Shown in pieces: positions 33,715 to 45,040 of a stretch of DNA of 64,000 nt. Location: contig NC_089220.1 of the NCBI RefSeq assembly GCF_963924675.1, forward strand, positions 62,072,639-62,136,638, given 5' to 3'. Source of the stretch: Phocoena phocoena. Its lineage: Eukaryota > Chordata > Mammalia > Artiodactyla > Phocoenidae. The notes beneath the pieces were generated by a model. It was not told the DNA's origin. It searched no databases and was given only the letters and a program-made list of their open reading frames with translations. A program made the translations under genes and the position numbers. The stretch's first letter is position 1. The number at the start of each line of letters is the position of its first letter.

Positions 33715-34125
33715 CTTAGGATGCAGGGGCAGTGGCCCTCATCATTTCTCCATTTAATTCCCAAGTCTGGCTCAATACAAAAAGTAGGTGAATTCTACAA
33801 GATGACTCTGACAAACTCAATCGAATAGTATCAGCTGCAGCTGCTATGTCTGGTGTAGCATCCTTGCTAGGGGAGATTAGCACAGCCTTGTACATGGTAT
33901 GAAGCCAGTGATCTGGCGAGTGGGGTCAAAGTGGTGCGCATTTGCGTGGGACAGATAATGGCATACATTTACCTTCCTGGCCAAGACTTATGCTAACTCT
34001 CCCACCCTCTGTCATAATATAATCCGAAGGTACCTAGAAAATGAGGATATTCCACAGAACATCATATGGATTCACTGTATTGATGGCATCATATTAACCA
34101 GGCAATTTGAGAAAAAATTAGCAAA
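33715..34125 (+). pseudogene. Endogenous retrovirus pol (reverse transcriptase) remnant
   Basis: Interrupted frames recall the conserved reverse-transcriptase blocks of ERVL-type pol. The early 'SPFNSQVW' block lies near 33740, followed by an Ala-rich 'AAAAMSGVASLL' stretch near 33835. Later comes 'RYLENEDIPQNIIWIHCIDG' near 34030-34090, where the catalytic tyrosine-x-aspartate-aspartate box reads CIDG. The box has lost its tyrosine and second aspartate. Frameshifts and stops break the region, so no enzyme can be made. Confidence 0.55.
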
Positions 34126-34140
34126 TTGTTGGAGGACTAG

Positions 34141-36849
34141 TTGAGACAAATGCAAATTTGACAGGCATATCCCTCCAAAATTTATTTCGATCTGTAATCA
34201 AGCCCATAATTAAGTTTCCTTACAGACATGGTCTTGTGCTGAGGGCCATGCTAAAGGCGTCAAGCAAGTGTGAATGTAGTTACGGTGAAATCCCAAGGGG
34301 AAAAGTGCAGTCAATGAAAATACCTGCCTTCCTATTGGCTCAGAGCAGACCTGCCTCTAGGCTAGAGTCTGGACAGGCATCTCATACTGGCCCTGCCAAA
34401 CGCCAGTGGCTGGCCCTACCGCTGCCCTCACCGAATCTGCAAATAAGCAACAGGTGATCTCCACAGGGTTCCAATAGGCTATCAGGTCACACACAGTACT
34501 TTGCTTGGAAAAACTCACTTATGTATCTCATCACTGATCAAATTCAAGTACTTCATATTTACAGTTTAAAAGCTTGAAATGGATTAAGTTATCATAGCCC
34601 AGCTTCATGACACTGATGCATGTGCTTGTAGCGAGTGGCTATGAGCTTGGTGCTCTTTGATTTAAGTGCAGGAAGCTTTTATTTTTGAATTTCTACTTAC
34701 TCATGGCAATACATGAAACAATCAGTTTTAATATCTTTAGGGTTAAGTGCACTCATGTCATTTAGAATTAAATGATTTTTATTAAGCACTTTTACAAACT
34801 ATCTACATGCTATACAACTCCACTGATTAAGGATCATGGTGACTGGTAAAAACAGCAGCCCCCGTGAATTAGGGAAGCATTAGTGAAATGCATTCTCTGA
34901 GTACGTCACAGAATGCATTCAGTACTAAGTAACTCAAATGTCACAAGAGAGTCCGAATGAAAATTTCTCTCCACAAAGCAAATACAAAGCAAAGATAACC
35001 CTGTGGGCTATATTAGATTCTAATAATGACATATCCCTGGTGTGTGGTCTTTCTGCTTCTCCTGGCCTATATCATCCCCCACTCCACTCTCACCTCAGCC
35101 CCACCCTCCTCATCTTCTAAGGTGAGCAGGTTATTTCTCTTTGAGGCTGCTGGGAAATGGGGCTGGGAATGGGGCAGTAGTCAGCCTACCCAGGCCCTGT
35201 TCCCCTGTAAAAGCTTTGCAGTAGAGCTTCTCACCAGCAGAGGGCAGCATAAATCTGTTGCCTTGCACATGCTCAGAGAGGCTTTGGGTTCCCCCACCTC
35301 TAAAGACAGACTGGGGCTTCTGGGTGTGGCTCTCCCCACCTACCCAGGCAGGTATCACTGTGACAACACGTGATTCTGTGTGCTGTGAAAACTGATCATA
35401 TCTCCAGTTCGTACTACTTGATCAAAACGAGTGACAGTCTCTCTTGTTCCAGCTGGGCATGGTTATAGACATCAGGTGGAGACCCCTGAGCTTACTCTAG
35501 GATTCTCTGGAGAGTCACAGTTTCATTTTTGGCTCAGAGGTGGGTTTTTTTATTTGTTTACTTTTTATGTTTGGTGTGTGTGTGTTTGACTTTCCCTCAA
35601 AAAAAAAAGAAAAAGAAAAAAATGGCAAACCAAAATTAAATTCTTGAAAGAGATATTATTCAACTTGTGGCTGTGTGAACTGGCAAACCTTTCTCTTTAC
35701 CTCCATCAGAAAGATATCTAGAGTCAAAAGGATCTTATTGGCTTTTATTGGAACTAGCATCCATACTTCCAACTAGTTCAAGTGGTTGCTTTCGTACAGC
35801 TGTCAGGCCTCAGTTGTAAGAATATGTTTCTCAGTATAATAATAGCCGGGGTTGACTGTAGTGGTGGTCCTTGAAGATCAAAGCCAAAACCTGGCTGATA
35901 GGAGAAATATTATTCCCTTTATGGAGAATTAGCCTAAGAAAGTGAGTGATTGTTATTACAAGCTGCACCTGACTTCATCGATGACACATCTCGCACCAGT
36001 GGAGAGACTACACTGTCATTCTGTTTTCTTCAGGGAACAAAAATACTCCTCTAAATGCTACGGAATGAGTGGTGAACTTCAACTCACACCTGGGTCACGC
36101 CTGAGGCCTTGCTTGATGAGTTTCAAGTGCCGTAAGGAGCCAGAGGAAGAAGCTTCCTGAAAGGTAAGGGAGGATTGGCCCCAGAGGAAGCAGTGGGAAT
36201 CTCTCAGCTGAAAGACTTGAAGAGAGGTTGGAGATGGGGTTGTGGTGGGGTGACCAGAGCGAGGAGAGAGAACTCAGGCGGGGAGCGCACCTCTGGCAGG
36301 GGCGGCCGGTGGGAAGGGTGGGAGGCACTACCCTATGGTACTCTTAATTCTGGAAGGCAGTGTCCCTTGGTGGTGACAAGGGAAGCTCTAAATTAAGCTT
36401 TTATTTCTTCCTGTGGCACCATTTGGAGAACTGCCTGATTCTTCAGTTAAGAACTTAATTTTCCTGTATTGTGGTCTGAAGGGCTTGGTTTCGTGGAGGC
36501 TGCTAGGCTTGGGGCAGCAGGAGGACGATTTACTTGAGAGTTCAGGGCTAAGGGCAGAGAGGAACACTGTCTCCAGACTGTGGATTGTTTTCGATTACCA
36601 AAAGCATAGAGACCAATGACCCAAGCCAGTCACAAACATGAGCGGTGCCAAGACTAATCTTTCTAAATTCTCTGCTCCTCCCTGCTTATAACTTCTTTTG
36701 GGGTGCTCATAGTTAAAAGAAGATTTTGTTTCCGACTTTCCTTCCAACTCAACTCTTTCTTCCCCGAGGATTTGTCTTTCTTGGATAGGTACCCCTGCTC
36801 TGTACTTTCACACCCTGTGCCATAGCATCTATCAAGAGTGGAAATTTCC
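34141..36849. other. Mostly unassigned; short GC-rich patch near 36220-36330
   Basis: No repeat can be named securely over 2.7 kb apart from a short A-rich run at 35600-35632. A G-rich, CpG-containing patch at 36220-36330 is much shorter than a CpG island. A splice-donor-like AAGGTAAGG occurs near 36160-36168. No protein in the nearby frames is recognisable. Confidence 0.4.
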
Positions 36850-36970
36850 CTTCTAGACTGTGAGCTTCATGAGGGCAGAGATATTGTCAGTTTTTTCCTT
36901 TTTCTAGCCCTAAAGCATATCACAGTGCCTGCACAAAATAGGTGATCAAGAACTAGATGTTGGATAAATG
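36850..36970 (+). repeat. L2 3' end, sense
   Basis: 'CTAGACTGTGAGCTTCATGAGG', 'GGGCAGAGATATTGTC', 'CACAGTGCCTGCACAAAATAGG' and 'TGGATAAATG' closely follow the L2 terminus. Confidence 0.8.
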
Positions 36971-36974
36971 TACG

Positions 36975-37130
36975 AGTAGATTTACTTGTCTTATCACATT
37001 TAATCCTTACAGTTTCTATGGTTACCTTTCATTTAACAGATGTGAAAACCGAGGCTTAAGCAGTTACATAAATTTCTCAAGATTATACAGCTATTATATA
37101 ATTCAGGAGGAGGCAGTATTTGAATTGGGC
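36975..37130 (-). repeat. MIR, antisense
   Basis: 'CACATTTAATCCTTACAG', 'CAGATGTGAAAACCGAGGC' and 'TCAAGATTATACAGCTA' follow reverse-complement MIR order. Confidence 0.7.
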
Positions 37131-37319
37131 CTTGAAGGGTAAGTAGAATTTCAGCAAGTGCACAAGGGAACTTCAAAGAGGAGGTAAGCACATGAATTTA
37201 AGTATGGAAATAGCAAAACGTGGGGCATATTTGAGGGTTGGTTATTGTCGACTTTGGTATTGTAAAAAGGTATGTGCCATGGTGTAGTGGAAGGCCTGAA
37301 ATGGAGGCTGGAGTAACAG

Positions 37320-37400
37320 TGAAGTAACAATAATAAGAGTAGATAACACTTATTGAGCATTCAGTACATGCCAACACAGTTCTAAACACTTAAATGTGAA
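37320..37400 (-). repeat. MIR fragment, antisense
   Basis: 'AACAATAATAAGAGTAGATAAC', 'ACTTATTGAGCATTCAGTAC' and 'CAGTTCTAAACACTT' match the 3' portion of MIR in reverse complement. Confidence 0.7.
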
Positions 37401-37404
37401 AACT

Positions 37405-38110
37405 ACATCTATAAATAGCTAGTACATGCCCATGGTAACAAAGTTTAAAGAAACAGAAGGGTATACAGTGAAGAGTAGGACTCCTTCCCCGCCTATATTT
37501 TCCTCTACCTCGTTTCCCTCTCCTGAAGCAACCATTGCTACTGGTTTTTTGTATATCCTTCTAGAGAGTCCTATTCTATGTATATGGAAGTATATATATA
37601 TATATGTTATATATACTTATTTTACACCAATGGTCATGTACTAATATACTGTTCTACTCCTGGATTTTTTTTTCCATTTTCAACGTGTTAGAGACCAACT
37701 CATATTCTGGAGCTGCCTCATTCTTTTAAACTGCTTCTTAGTATTCCATTATATGGATGTGCTATAATCTATTTAACCAGTTCCTTCCCAATAGACATTT
37801 AGGATGTTGTAAATCTTTTGCCATTACAGTCACCTATATTTAATATCCTTCCATGTTTTGCTTTCAACTCATGTGTGAGTGTATCTGTAAGCTAATTTCT
37901 AGAAGTAGAATTGATGGATTAAATGGAATGTGCATTTTAACTTTTCACAGATTTTGTAAAATTGCTCTCCAAAGAAATTATTCTACTTTATATTTTTACC
38001 CACAATGTATTATCAAACCTTCTGACCTTTGCCAATTTGATAGATCAAAAATGGATTTTCACTGTTGTTTTAATTTATAATTCTCCTATTATGAGTAAAA
38101 TGAGCATTAC
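37405..38110 (-). repeat. L1M (ancient L1) ORF2 end and 3' UTR, antisense
   Basis: 'TTAGTATTCCATTATATGGATG', 'AGACATTTAGGATGTTGTAAA', 'AGAAGTAGAATTGATGGATTA' and 'AAAATTGCTCTCCAAAGAAA' are classic antisense L1M sequence. A short TA run lies at 37591-37605. Confidence 0.8.
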
Positions 38111-38285
38111 TTGATATATTTTAGATATAATCAAATTTTATTTCATAAAATATAAATAAAAATTATAATATTTAAATTAGTTAAAATTTAAAGTTTAAAT
38201 ATAGTTTAAAATAAATAATATAAAATATTTTATAAAGATAAAATAACATATTTTATCTATTATTATAATATATAGTTTTCCTTTT
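38111..38285. repeat. AT-rich low-complexity block
   Basis: This is almost pure A/T with recurring TTTAAA and TATAAAATA words. No coding content. Confidence 0.85.
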
Positions 38286-38323
38286 TTCTATAAATTGTGC
38301 TTATTTTCTGTTCTGGTTCTATT

Positions 38324-38547
38324 TCTATGTTTTCTTTTTTTGTTTGTTTTTTGCGGTACGCGGGCCTTTCACTGCGGTGGCCTCTCCCGCTGAGGAGGCT
38401 CTGGACGTGCAGGCCCAGCGGCCATGGCTCACGGGCCCAGCCGCCCCATGGCATGCGGGATCCTCCCGGACCAGGGCACGAACCCGTGTCCCCTGCATCG
38501 GCAGGCCGACTCCCAACCACTGTGCCACCAGGGAAGCCCTCTATGTT
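38324..38547 (-). mobile_element. CHR-type SINE (short form) with 8-bp duplication
   Basis: The body is 38332-38539 in minus orientation. It has a T-rich tail broken by G's on the plus strand, then 'GCGGTACGCGGGCCTTTC', and the head 'CCACCAGGGAAGCCC'. The short target duplication is tctatgtt (38324-38331 and 38540-38547). It carries a small internal deletion relative to the other short copies, with 'CCGCTGAGGAGGCTC' in place of the longer block. Confidence 0.92.
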
Positions 38548-38689
38548 GGTTTTTCTTGACTTTTTAAATCAATTTGTTTGACCTCTTTATATGTTAGGGG
38601 AATTAGCCCGTTAGTATTATATGTCTTAACAAACATTTTTCCCTTAATTCGTCATCATTTTTCTGATATGGTATTTTTATGTTTTTATT

Positions 38690-38844
38690 TTTTTAATGTT
38701 TTATCTCAGAAAATTTCAAACATATACAAAAATAGAATAGATTAACAAATTTTTATGGGTCAAATACCCAGCATTATCAATATATAGACAAACAATTCAT
38801 TTACTATCACCCCTCCCTGCATTACTTTTATCCCTGTGCCCTGC
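38690..38844 (-). repeat. L1M 3' UTR, antisense
   Basis: 'TCAGAAAATTTCAAACATATAC', 'AATAGATTAACAAATTTTTATG' and 'TACCCAGCATTATC' resemble antisense L1M 3' UTR. The next SINE interrupts it. Confidence 0.5.
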
Positions 38845-39165
38845 TGGATTATTATTATTATTTTTTAATTAATTAATTAATTAATTTTTGGCTGTGTTGG
38901 GTCTTTGTTTCTGTGCGAGGGCTTTCTCTAGTTGTGGCGAGCGGGGGCCACTCTTCATCGCGGTGCGCGGGCCTCTCACTGTCGCGGCCTCTCTTGTTGC
39001 GGAGCACAGGCTCCAGACGCTCAGGCTCAGTAGTTGTGGCTCATGGGCCCAGTTGCTCCGCGGCATGTGGGATCTTCCCAGACCAGGGATCGATCCCGTG
39101 TCCCCTGCATTGGCAGGCGGATTCTCAACCCCTGCGCCACCAGGGAAGCCCCTTGATGGATTATT
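38845..39165 (-). mobile_element. CHR-type SINE (long form) with 9-bp duplication
   Basis: The body is about 38854-39156 in minus orientation. The plus strand shows a (TTAA)n tail, then 'TTTTTGGCTGTGTTGGGTC', and ends at the head 'CGCCACCAGGGAAGCCC'. The target duplication is tggattatt at 38845-38853 and 39157-39165. Confidence 0.93.
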
Positions 39166-39295
39166 TTTAAATAAATATGTCATTTTATGTTATTTTTGGT
39201 TTTGATAATTTAGTCCTGCAGTGACTTTAATGTTTGCATAGGCAAATTTATTAGTCTTTCATTTTATGGTTTCTGTTGTGTAGATCACCAGAAAC

Positions 39296-39482
39296 TCCCT
39301 GAGAATATATATAATCACAGCAAACTTCTGAGGTGAGTAATATTTTAAAGATGAGCAAAATTGAGCCACGGAGAAGTTCGGGTATTTTATCTAAGGGGAT
39401 ACAGCTTGTAAAGGGTAGGACTTGGGACCAAACCCTGGCAACCTAATCCAGGGCCCCCTCTCCTGACCATTACACCATACCC
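39296..39482 (-). repeat. MIR, antisense
   Basis: 'TAAAGATGAGCAAAATTGAGCC', 'GGGGATACAGCTTGTAAAG' and 'CCTCTCCTGACCATTACACC' follow MIR reverse-complement order. Confidence 0.6.
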
Positions 39483-40613
39483 CTGCCCAGTGGAACTACA
39501 CTGTGTAACGGCCATGCTGATCAAGGCTGAGCCTCACGTTGGCACTCAGGTTCATTCATGGCTGCTAAACAGTGCAGTCGTGCACAACTCCTCTGCTCCA
39601 CGGTGACTGCACGTGAGCCTTCCAATGCCGTGCACTTTGGAGGGGAAGGGGGAGGGGGTTCTGTCACAGATGGCCTGAGAATCTCATGAAAGTTCCTGGA
39701 CCCTGGTCATAGGAAGCATGCATATTCACACACATGGATACACACACACACGCACACGTACACGGGATCCAGGGACTTGCTTATCTTCATTCTGTCGTCT
39801 CTGTATTAGTCAAGGCAACAGGCTCTCAGTTATCACGAATCTGGATTGGATATTTATCAGGGATTTTTACCATTCGGTTCCCTAGAGAACAGTACAGTTG
39901 GATTATATTTGTATTTGTAGGCAGGTGAGGATGACCCATTTAATCAATACATCTAAAGGCTAAGAGGTAAGTTACATTATTGAGGCTCAGTAACAAAGCT
40001 TATGTTAATCTAACCTGACATGGAGCGTGTTAGGTTAATATGATTTGGATTACATGTATAATTTTTAGAAATCGATGTTTTTGTTGCTGGTTTCTCCCGA
40101 CATTTTTGAACTATAATGTGGAATGCAATACTTCTTCAACAAAGAAGATAATTCTCACTAGTGAAGGTAATTAATGGTTATTTGATCATATTACAGCCTA
40201 GACATGATGTTTTTGCTACACAATAGCTTTCCTAATTGGTGATCCAAGGATGACCATGTTCATTTTCTGCCGATAGAGATTTCCTACTGTGCATGGCATT
40301 ATCTCTTAATACTGTGATAGCAGCAAATGATGGTCATAGCCAGTAAGAAAATTAATTTACAGTGCTTTGACAATCATTATAAAAGACCTAATAATGCTAA
40401 TTTAGGTGTAGTCATTTCATTAGTTAATTAAATAGGACCTTGCTGCCAATCTCCTACAATGGAGCATACTGTGTTGTAGGTGTTTGCTAGAGCTGAACAA
40501 TGCCGAGGGAAGGTAGATGAGTACACACTGACCCCCCACTAATGCATGTGATGTTTATAGTTATGAAAGCACAAGCAGAAGCAATTGCTTTCCTCAAAAT
40601 CGAAAACAAACAA
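39483..40613. other. Unassigned; CA-rich patch near 39728-39760
   Basis: A short interrupted CACACA patch is followed by A/T-rich single-copy-looking sequence. No gene is supported. Confidence 0.4.
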
Positions 40614-40933
40614 CCAAATTTCTTTTTTTTTTTTTTAATTTTTATTTATTTATTTTTGGCTGTGTTGGGTCTTCGTTTCTTTTCGCGGGCTTTCTCTAGT
40701 TGTGGCGAGCGGGGGCCACTCTTCATCGCGGTGCGCGGGCCTCTCACTATCGCAGCCTCTCTTGTTGTGGAGCACAAGCTCCAGACGCGCAGGCTCAGTA
40801 GTTGTGGCTCACGGGCCCAGTTGCTCCGCGGCATGTGGGATCTTCCCGGACCAGGGCTCGAACCCGTGTCCCCTGCATCGGCAGGCAGATTCTCAACCAC
40901 TGCGCCACCAGGGAAGCCCCCCAAATTTCTTTT
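40614..40933 (-). mobile_element. CHR-type SINE (long form) with perfect 13-bp duplication
   Basis: The body is 40627-40920 in minus orientation, bracketed by ccaaatttctttt at 40614-40626 and 40921-40933 without mismatch. A T-run and TTTAT tail on the plus strand precede 'TTTTTGGCTGTGTTGGGTC'; the head is at 'CGCCACCAGGGAAGCCCC'. A 149-codon plus-strand frame through it is fortuitous. Confidence 0.96.
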
Positions 40934-43134
40934 AAAATTGTTATTTTGCTCCTATTTTATGAGGAAAAAACTTTGCTGGCTTGTTAGCTAGTTTTACAAA
41001 CTCCCCCAAAAATGTCATTACATTTTGAGTTGATTTCTGAAGTTCAAAACACTCTCCCAAGTTTATTACCCCTTGGTTTTTCTTAAAGAAAATAATAAAA
41101 TCACTGCCATCTGGTTGAAAACTCCCAATATCTCCATCTATTAAACGACTCTTAGTTGCAGCACTTGTATCTAACTTATAAAACTTGTATACACACGTAG
41201 GCCATAAACAAAAATGGGGTTTCTAATTTTAATTAGCTCGTCAAGCCGGTGGTCCCGCATAGCTGGGAATTCAGCAGAGGTCCCAGTTACTTCTCTCCTT
41301 TCAGCTTTTGTTATTTCACACTAATAGGTTTTTGTATTTTTAGTCTGTCTGCATGTGAGAAGTACCCTGTCCCTTCAGTGAGTTTAGCTGCTTTTCCTTG
41401 GGCTTTGCCAGATGTCCTGTTTTTTTATTTTTTTTTGACCTGTGGCAGGGTGCAGAGGGCAAGCATCAGGACATCCAGAACATCACGTATTTCTCATTTG
41501 AATGCAACGTAATTGCTCAGAAAGATCTATCTTTACCAATAAGGTGAAATACTCCTTTTCTGTCAGCCTGAAATAAGTAATTTTAAATGTTTTTGTATTA
41601 TAAAGTAGGAAATGGTTTCTTTCCTTAAAAACAAAAAAGTGGTATTGAACATGATTACAATAAAAACTATCTGACTGGATGGAAGTTCGCATCTTCTTAG
41701 AGTTTACAAAACAACAATAGATTTTTTTTCTGTTAATTCAGATATTCATAGATTGGTCTGGCCTTCTGCCACAGTGCACCTATAATTCCTATTTTAAAAT
41801 ATTAATTAACTTTTAAACATAAGTCCTTTAGCTCTGGATACAGTACTGTCTATGTGAAGGAAATAACATGACTGAGGTGAAGAATGGTGTTTCTTGGAAT
41901 AGGTATTGTTTGCCAAGCTGTATCCAAGAGCCCTACAGAAAGTAGAAAAAGACATTTTAGAAGAGTGAGCAGACATTTTCACAAGGTCACTTCATTCAGA
42001 CTGGAAAGTGGCCAGCACAATGTCATTATTTACAACAGGATCTGGGAACACTTGAGGAAATTACAGACCATTTAGTTTTGATTCCATTGTAGGGGGCAAA
42101 GTCTTAGGAAGTATTTTAGGAGATTAAATGGGGAACACTGAGAAAAGCACAGCTTGATTAAGGATAGCCAATAGAGTCTCTGGAATGAAAAAGTCATGCT
42201 TCAATAATTTCTTGACTTCTTTAAGGAAGTAAATGCCAAGAAAAGCAAATGAATGCCTCAAAATTCTGTGTTCTAAATTTCCAGGAGATGTTTGTTACAG
42301 TTTTGCTTGACAAATTAGCACACACAAAGTTCTTAAAATTGGAGAAATGCAGAGACAAAGATTGTGCATTAAATTGTTTTGGAAGTGAAAAGGAATCAGG
42401 CAAATATAATTTAGGATCAAGAGAATTTTACTGAAACAAAGACAATATCATAGTCTAAGTCAACTCCAACTCCGTGTCTCCAACATCAGATCATATTTTT
42501 TGTGCATTTAATATGCAGCTGTGCGGCATTTTTCCATAAGACAATGTGAAAAATGAAAATCCCTGACTTCCAGGAATATACAGTCTAATAGAGGCAACAT
42601 TGATTTAGATGAATAGATAGAAAACTAGGCAAACATATAACAAATGTTTATTAACGTTGACTCTCACATTACCAGTAATGAGAAAAATGTGTTGGTTAAA
42701 AGTTCAGGACATGCATCTCTTTGGGCAGGGGAGGCAAAGCTACCATGAAAAGATGTTAGTGGAGGGGCAAACCCTATAACCATAAAAGGAACAAGCAGAT
42801 TGAGGCATTTTCTGGGTGTGGAGGTCACCCAGGTCTCCCAGTCTAAGTGGAAGGTAGGCGGGAGATGTCCCTAGGAGGGTATTTGCAGCAACACATAAAT
42901 AGGCAGTTCACTGAAAATTGTTAAGGAATGGACAAGAAATAAGCAAATGATATTAGGGTATAAGACAGTACATCTCTAAGTCCTTTCCAATTCTAAAATA
43001 CTATGGTCTCCTAGGAGAGACACTGCAGGTTTAGTAAGGATGGAACTTGACAGAGTATCTTCTAATTAGACAGGAAAGATTTCCTGGATAAAGTGACCTA
43101 GGGATGTACAACATCCTCTCGAAAGCAAGATTTA
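40934..43134. other. Mostly unassigned; weak L2 trace near 42540-42640
   Basis: 'AAATCCCTGACTTCCAGGAA' and 'TATACAGTCTAATAGAGG' near 42560 suggest antisense L2. The rest has no recognisable repeat or gene. Confidence 0.4.
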
Positions 43135-43334
43135 ATAAGATTTATAATTTATATATTTATATATTATATAATTTATATATTATAAATTTATATTTATTTT
43201 ATATTTATTATATTTATATTTATTATATTATATAAATATTATATTTATTATATTTATTTTTATAAATTATATATATTATATAATTTATATATTATAAATT
43301 TATAATTTATAATAAGATTTATAATTTATAATAA
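43135..43334. repeat. AT-only minisatellite-like block with self-complementary units
   Basis: About 200 bases are almost entirely A and T. They are built from recurring TTTATAATTTATA, ATATATTATATAATTTATAT and TATTTATTATATTTA words, many of them palindromic. 'AATAAGATTTATAATTTATA' occurs at both ends of the block (near 43133 and 43311). Confidence 0.9.
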
Positions 43335-43867
43335 GGATGGAATATTATTAAACCATGAAAAGAAGGAAATCCTGCTATTTGCAACAACATGAGTGAACCT
43401 CGAGGACATTATGCTAAGTGAAATAAATCACGTAGAAAAAGACAATACTGTACAATCTCATTTATATGTGAAAACTAAAAAACAAACAAAATTCATAGGA
43501 AAAGTAATAAGATTTGTGGTTACAATAGGCAGGGAATGGGGGGGAGGGGAAATTGCATGAATATGGTCAAAAGGTATCTTCCAGTTATAAGATAGATAAA
43601 TACTAGAGATTTCATGTACAACATGATGAACTATATTTAGCACTGCTGTATGAAATATTTGAAAATTGTTGAGAGTGGATCCTAACAGTTCTTATCATAA
43701 GGAAAAAATTTTTAAAAAAATTTGTGTGTGTCTATATGAGATGATGGGTGTAAACTAAAGTTATTTTGGTAATTATTTCACAATATACTTAAGTCATTAT
43801 GCTGTACACCATAAACTTGTACAGTGTTGTATGTCAGTCATATGTCAACAAAACTGGAAAAATGAAA
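43335..43867 (+). repeat. L1MA-like 3' end, sense
   Basis: 'GGATGGAATATTATTAAACC', 'TTTGCAACAACATGAGTGAAC', 'GCTAAGTGAAATAAATCACG', a G-rich tract 'AATGGGGGGGAGGGGAAA' and 'GTACACCATAAACTTGTACAG' are the end of ORF2 and 3' UTR of an older L1. Confidence 0.75.
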
Positions 43868-43904
43868 GAAAAGATTGCCTATAATAAAAGGGGAGAGAGG
43901 TTTA

Positions 43905-44115
43905 CTACATAGCTGACATTTATTGAGTACTTACTATGTCCCAGATACTATGCTAAGCCTTTAACATACATTATCATTTATTTTAATCCTCTCTAATAAT
44001 AGGTAGATACTATAATTATCCCCATTTTACAGTTGAGGAAACCAAATCAGAGAGGAGGAGTATCTTCCTTAAGAGTCACATAGCCAGTAAGTGAAAGCTA
44101 CTAGAGCCAGTTATT
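43905..44115 (-). repeat. MIR, antisense
   Basis: 'CATTTATTGAGTACTTACTATG', 'TATCCCCATTTTACAGTTGAGG' and 'CACATAGCCAGTAAGTG' are close to reverse-complement MIR. Confidence 0.88.
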
Positions 44116-44312
44116 TTCAGTCACTACATGAAAGTGTCCCAATTTGCTTGATCACAAGATTAAATCTGAGGTGTTTGGTTAAAAAGCAGATATTCCAGGC
44201 TCCTCCTCTGAAGCTTCTAGGAAGTAGATTGGAGGATGGAGCCTGAGAATGCAATTTTTTACAAGCACTCTTAAGTCAGTCTTCTGATCAGCCTTGTTTG
44301 AGAAACAGTGCC
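44116..44312 (+). mobile_element. MER5-like hAT MITE
   Basis: 'GCAGATATTCCAGGCTCCTC', 'GATGGAGCCTGAGAATGC' and 'CAGCCTTGTTTGAGAAACAGTG' follow MER5 order with decay. Confidence 0.5.
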
Positions 44313-45040
44313 CTAATACCACAATGCCTTTTAGGAAACCAGTTTTACTGTATCCCAAAGCCTAGAAAATTCTGGCAGCTGGAAGGCCGTATGATGGAAG
44401 GTACAGAAGATCTACCCTTAAAGAGGGCTGGGAGCCTAGAGCCCCAACAGCAACATCAGTCCATGAGGCTGCAGCTGCACTATTGTCCGCAAGACACACT
44501 CCCCCTCCTGGCTCTGTCCCACATAAATAAACTCTCCTTGGCTTAAAACAGATCTTCTCGATAAACCATGGTCCAGAGAACCAGACCCAAGCATTAAAAA
44601 AAAAAAAAAATTCTTACACAAAGTATAAACAACAAAAAAATAGAAGCATGTGGAATTACCTAGGAAGGGATCCTTTCTGACCAAAAGGGGGGAAAAAGGG
44701 AACATGAAATAGATCAGAGAAGATCTTAAAATATCTAATTTTAGGGAGACTGGAATTGGTTAATACTTTGAAGCTCAGTTATTTCTCATCTTTATTGTCT
44801 TCGCTAACTGAATACTTAAATAAATGCATAAGTCTTTTTTGGAATGAACAGTGAATACATTATAATATACAATCTATCTTCTTGGTATAAGGACTCTAAA
44901 AATATTACACATTTAATTAAATGCACCAGAACTTCAAAGAGCTGCTAAGGTATCAACACGCTCTTGAAGGGATCCATGGGGAAGCTACCAATTACACATT
45001 CAAATAAACATACCCATAGCAGACAAGGCCTGATCAGTGT
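44313..45040. other. Unassigned; A-run at 44597-44611
   Basis: No gene or named repeat is supported. Short A-rich runs give false open frames. Confidence 0.4.

Larger units (their letters stand above)
31294..34140 (+). mobile_element. ERVL-like provirus relic, internal region
   Basis: Sequence downstream of the LTR and primer site reads as a heavily decayed class III endogenous retrovirus in sense orientation. The gag region is unrecognisable. A reverse-transcriptase region is partly readable near 33715-34125. A ~290-bp L1 piece interrupts it at 31703-31993. I found no 3' LTR within the following 2 kb. It is an ancient element unable to make protein. Confidence 0.55.

Noticed and set aside
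35942..36160. Possible coding exon ending near a GTAAGG donor
   Set aside because: The 72-codon frame has its own stop before the donor and no recognisable content, so only the donor-like site and GC patch are kept as a low-interest observation.
40542..40991. 149-codon plus-strand frame as a protein gene
   Set aside because: It runs antisense through a SINE and its T-run. The same translation recurs at the other SINE copies.
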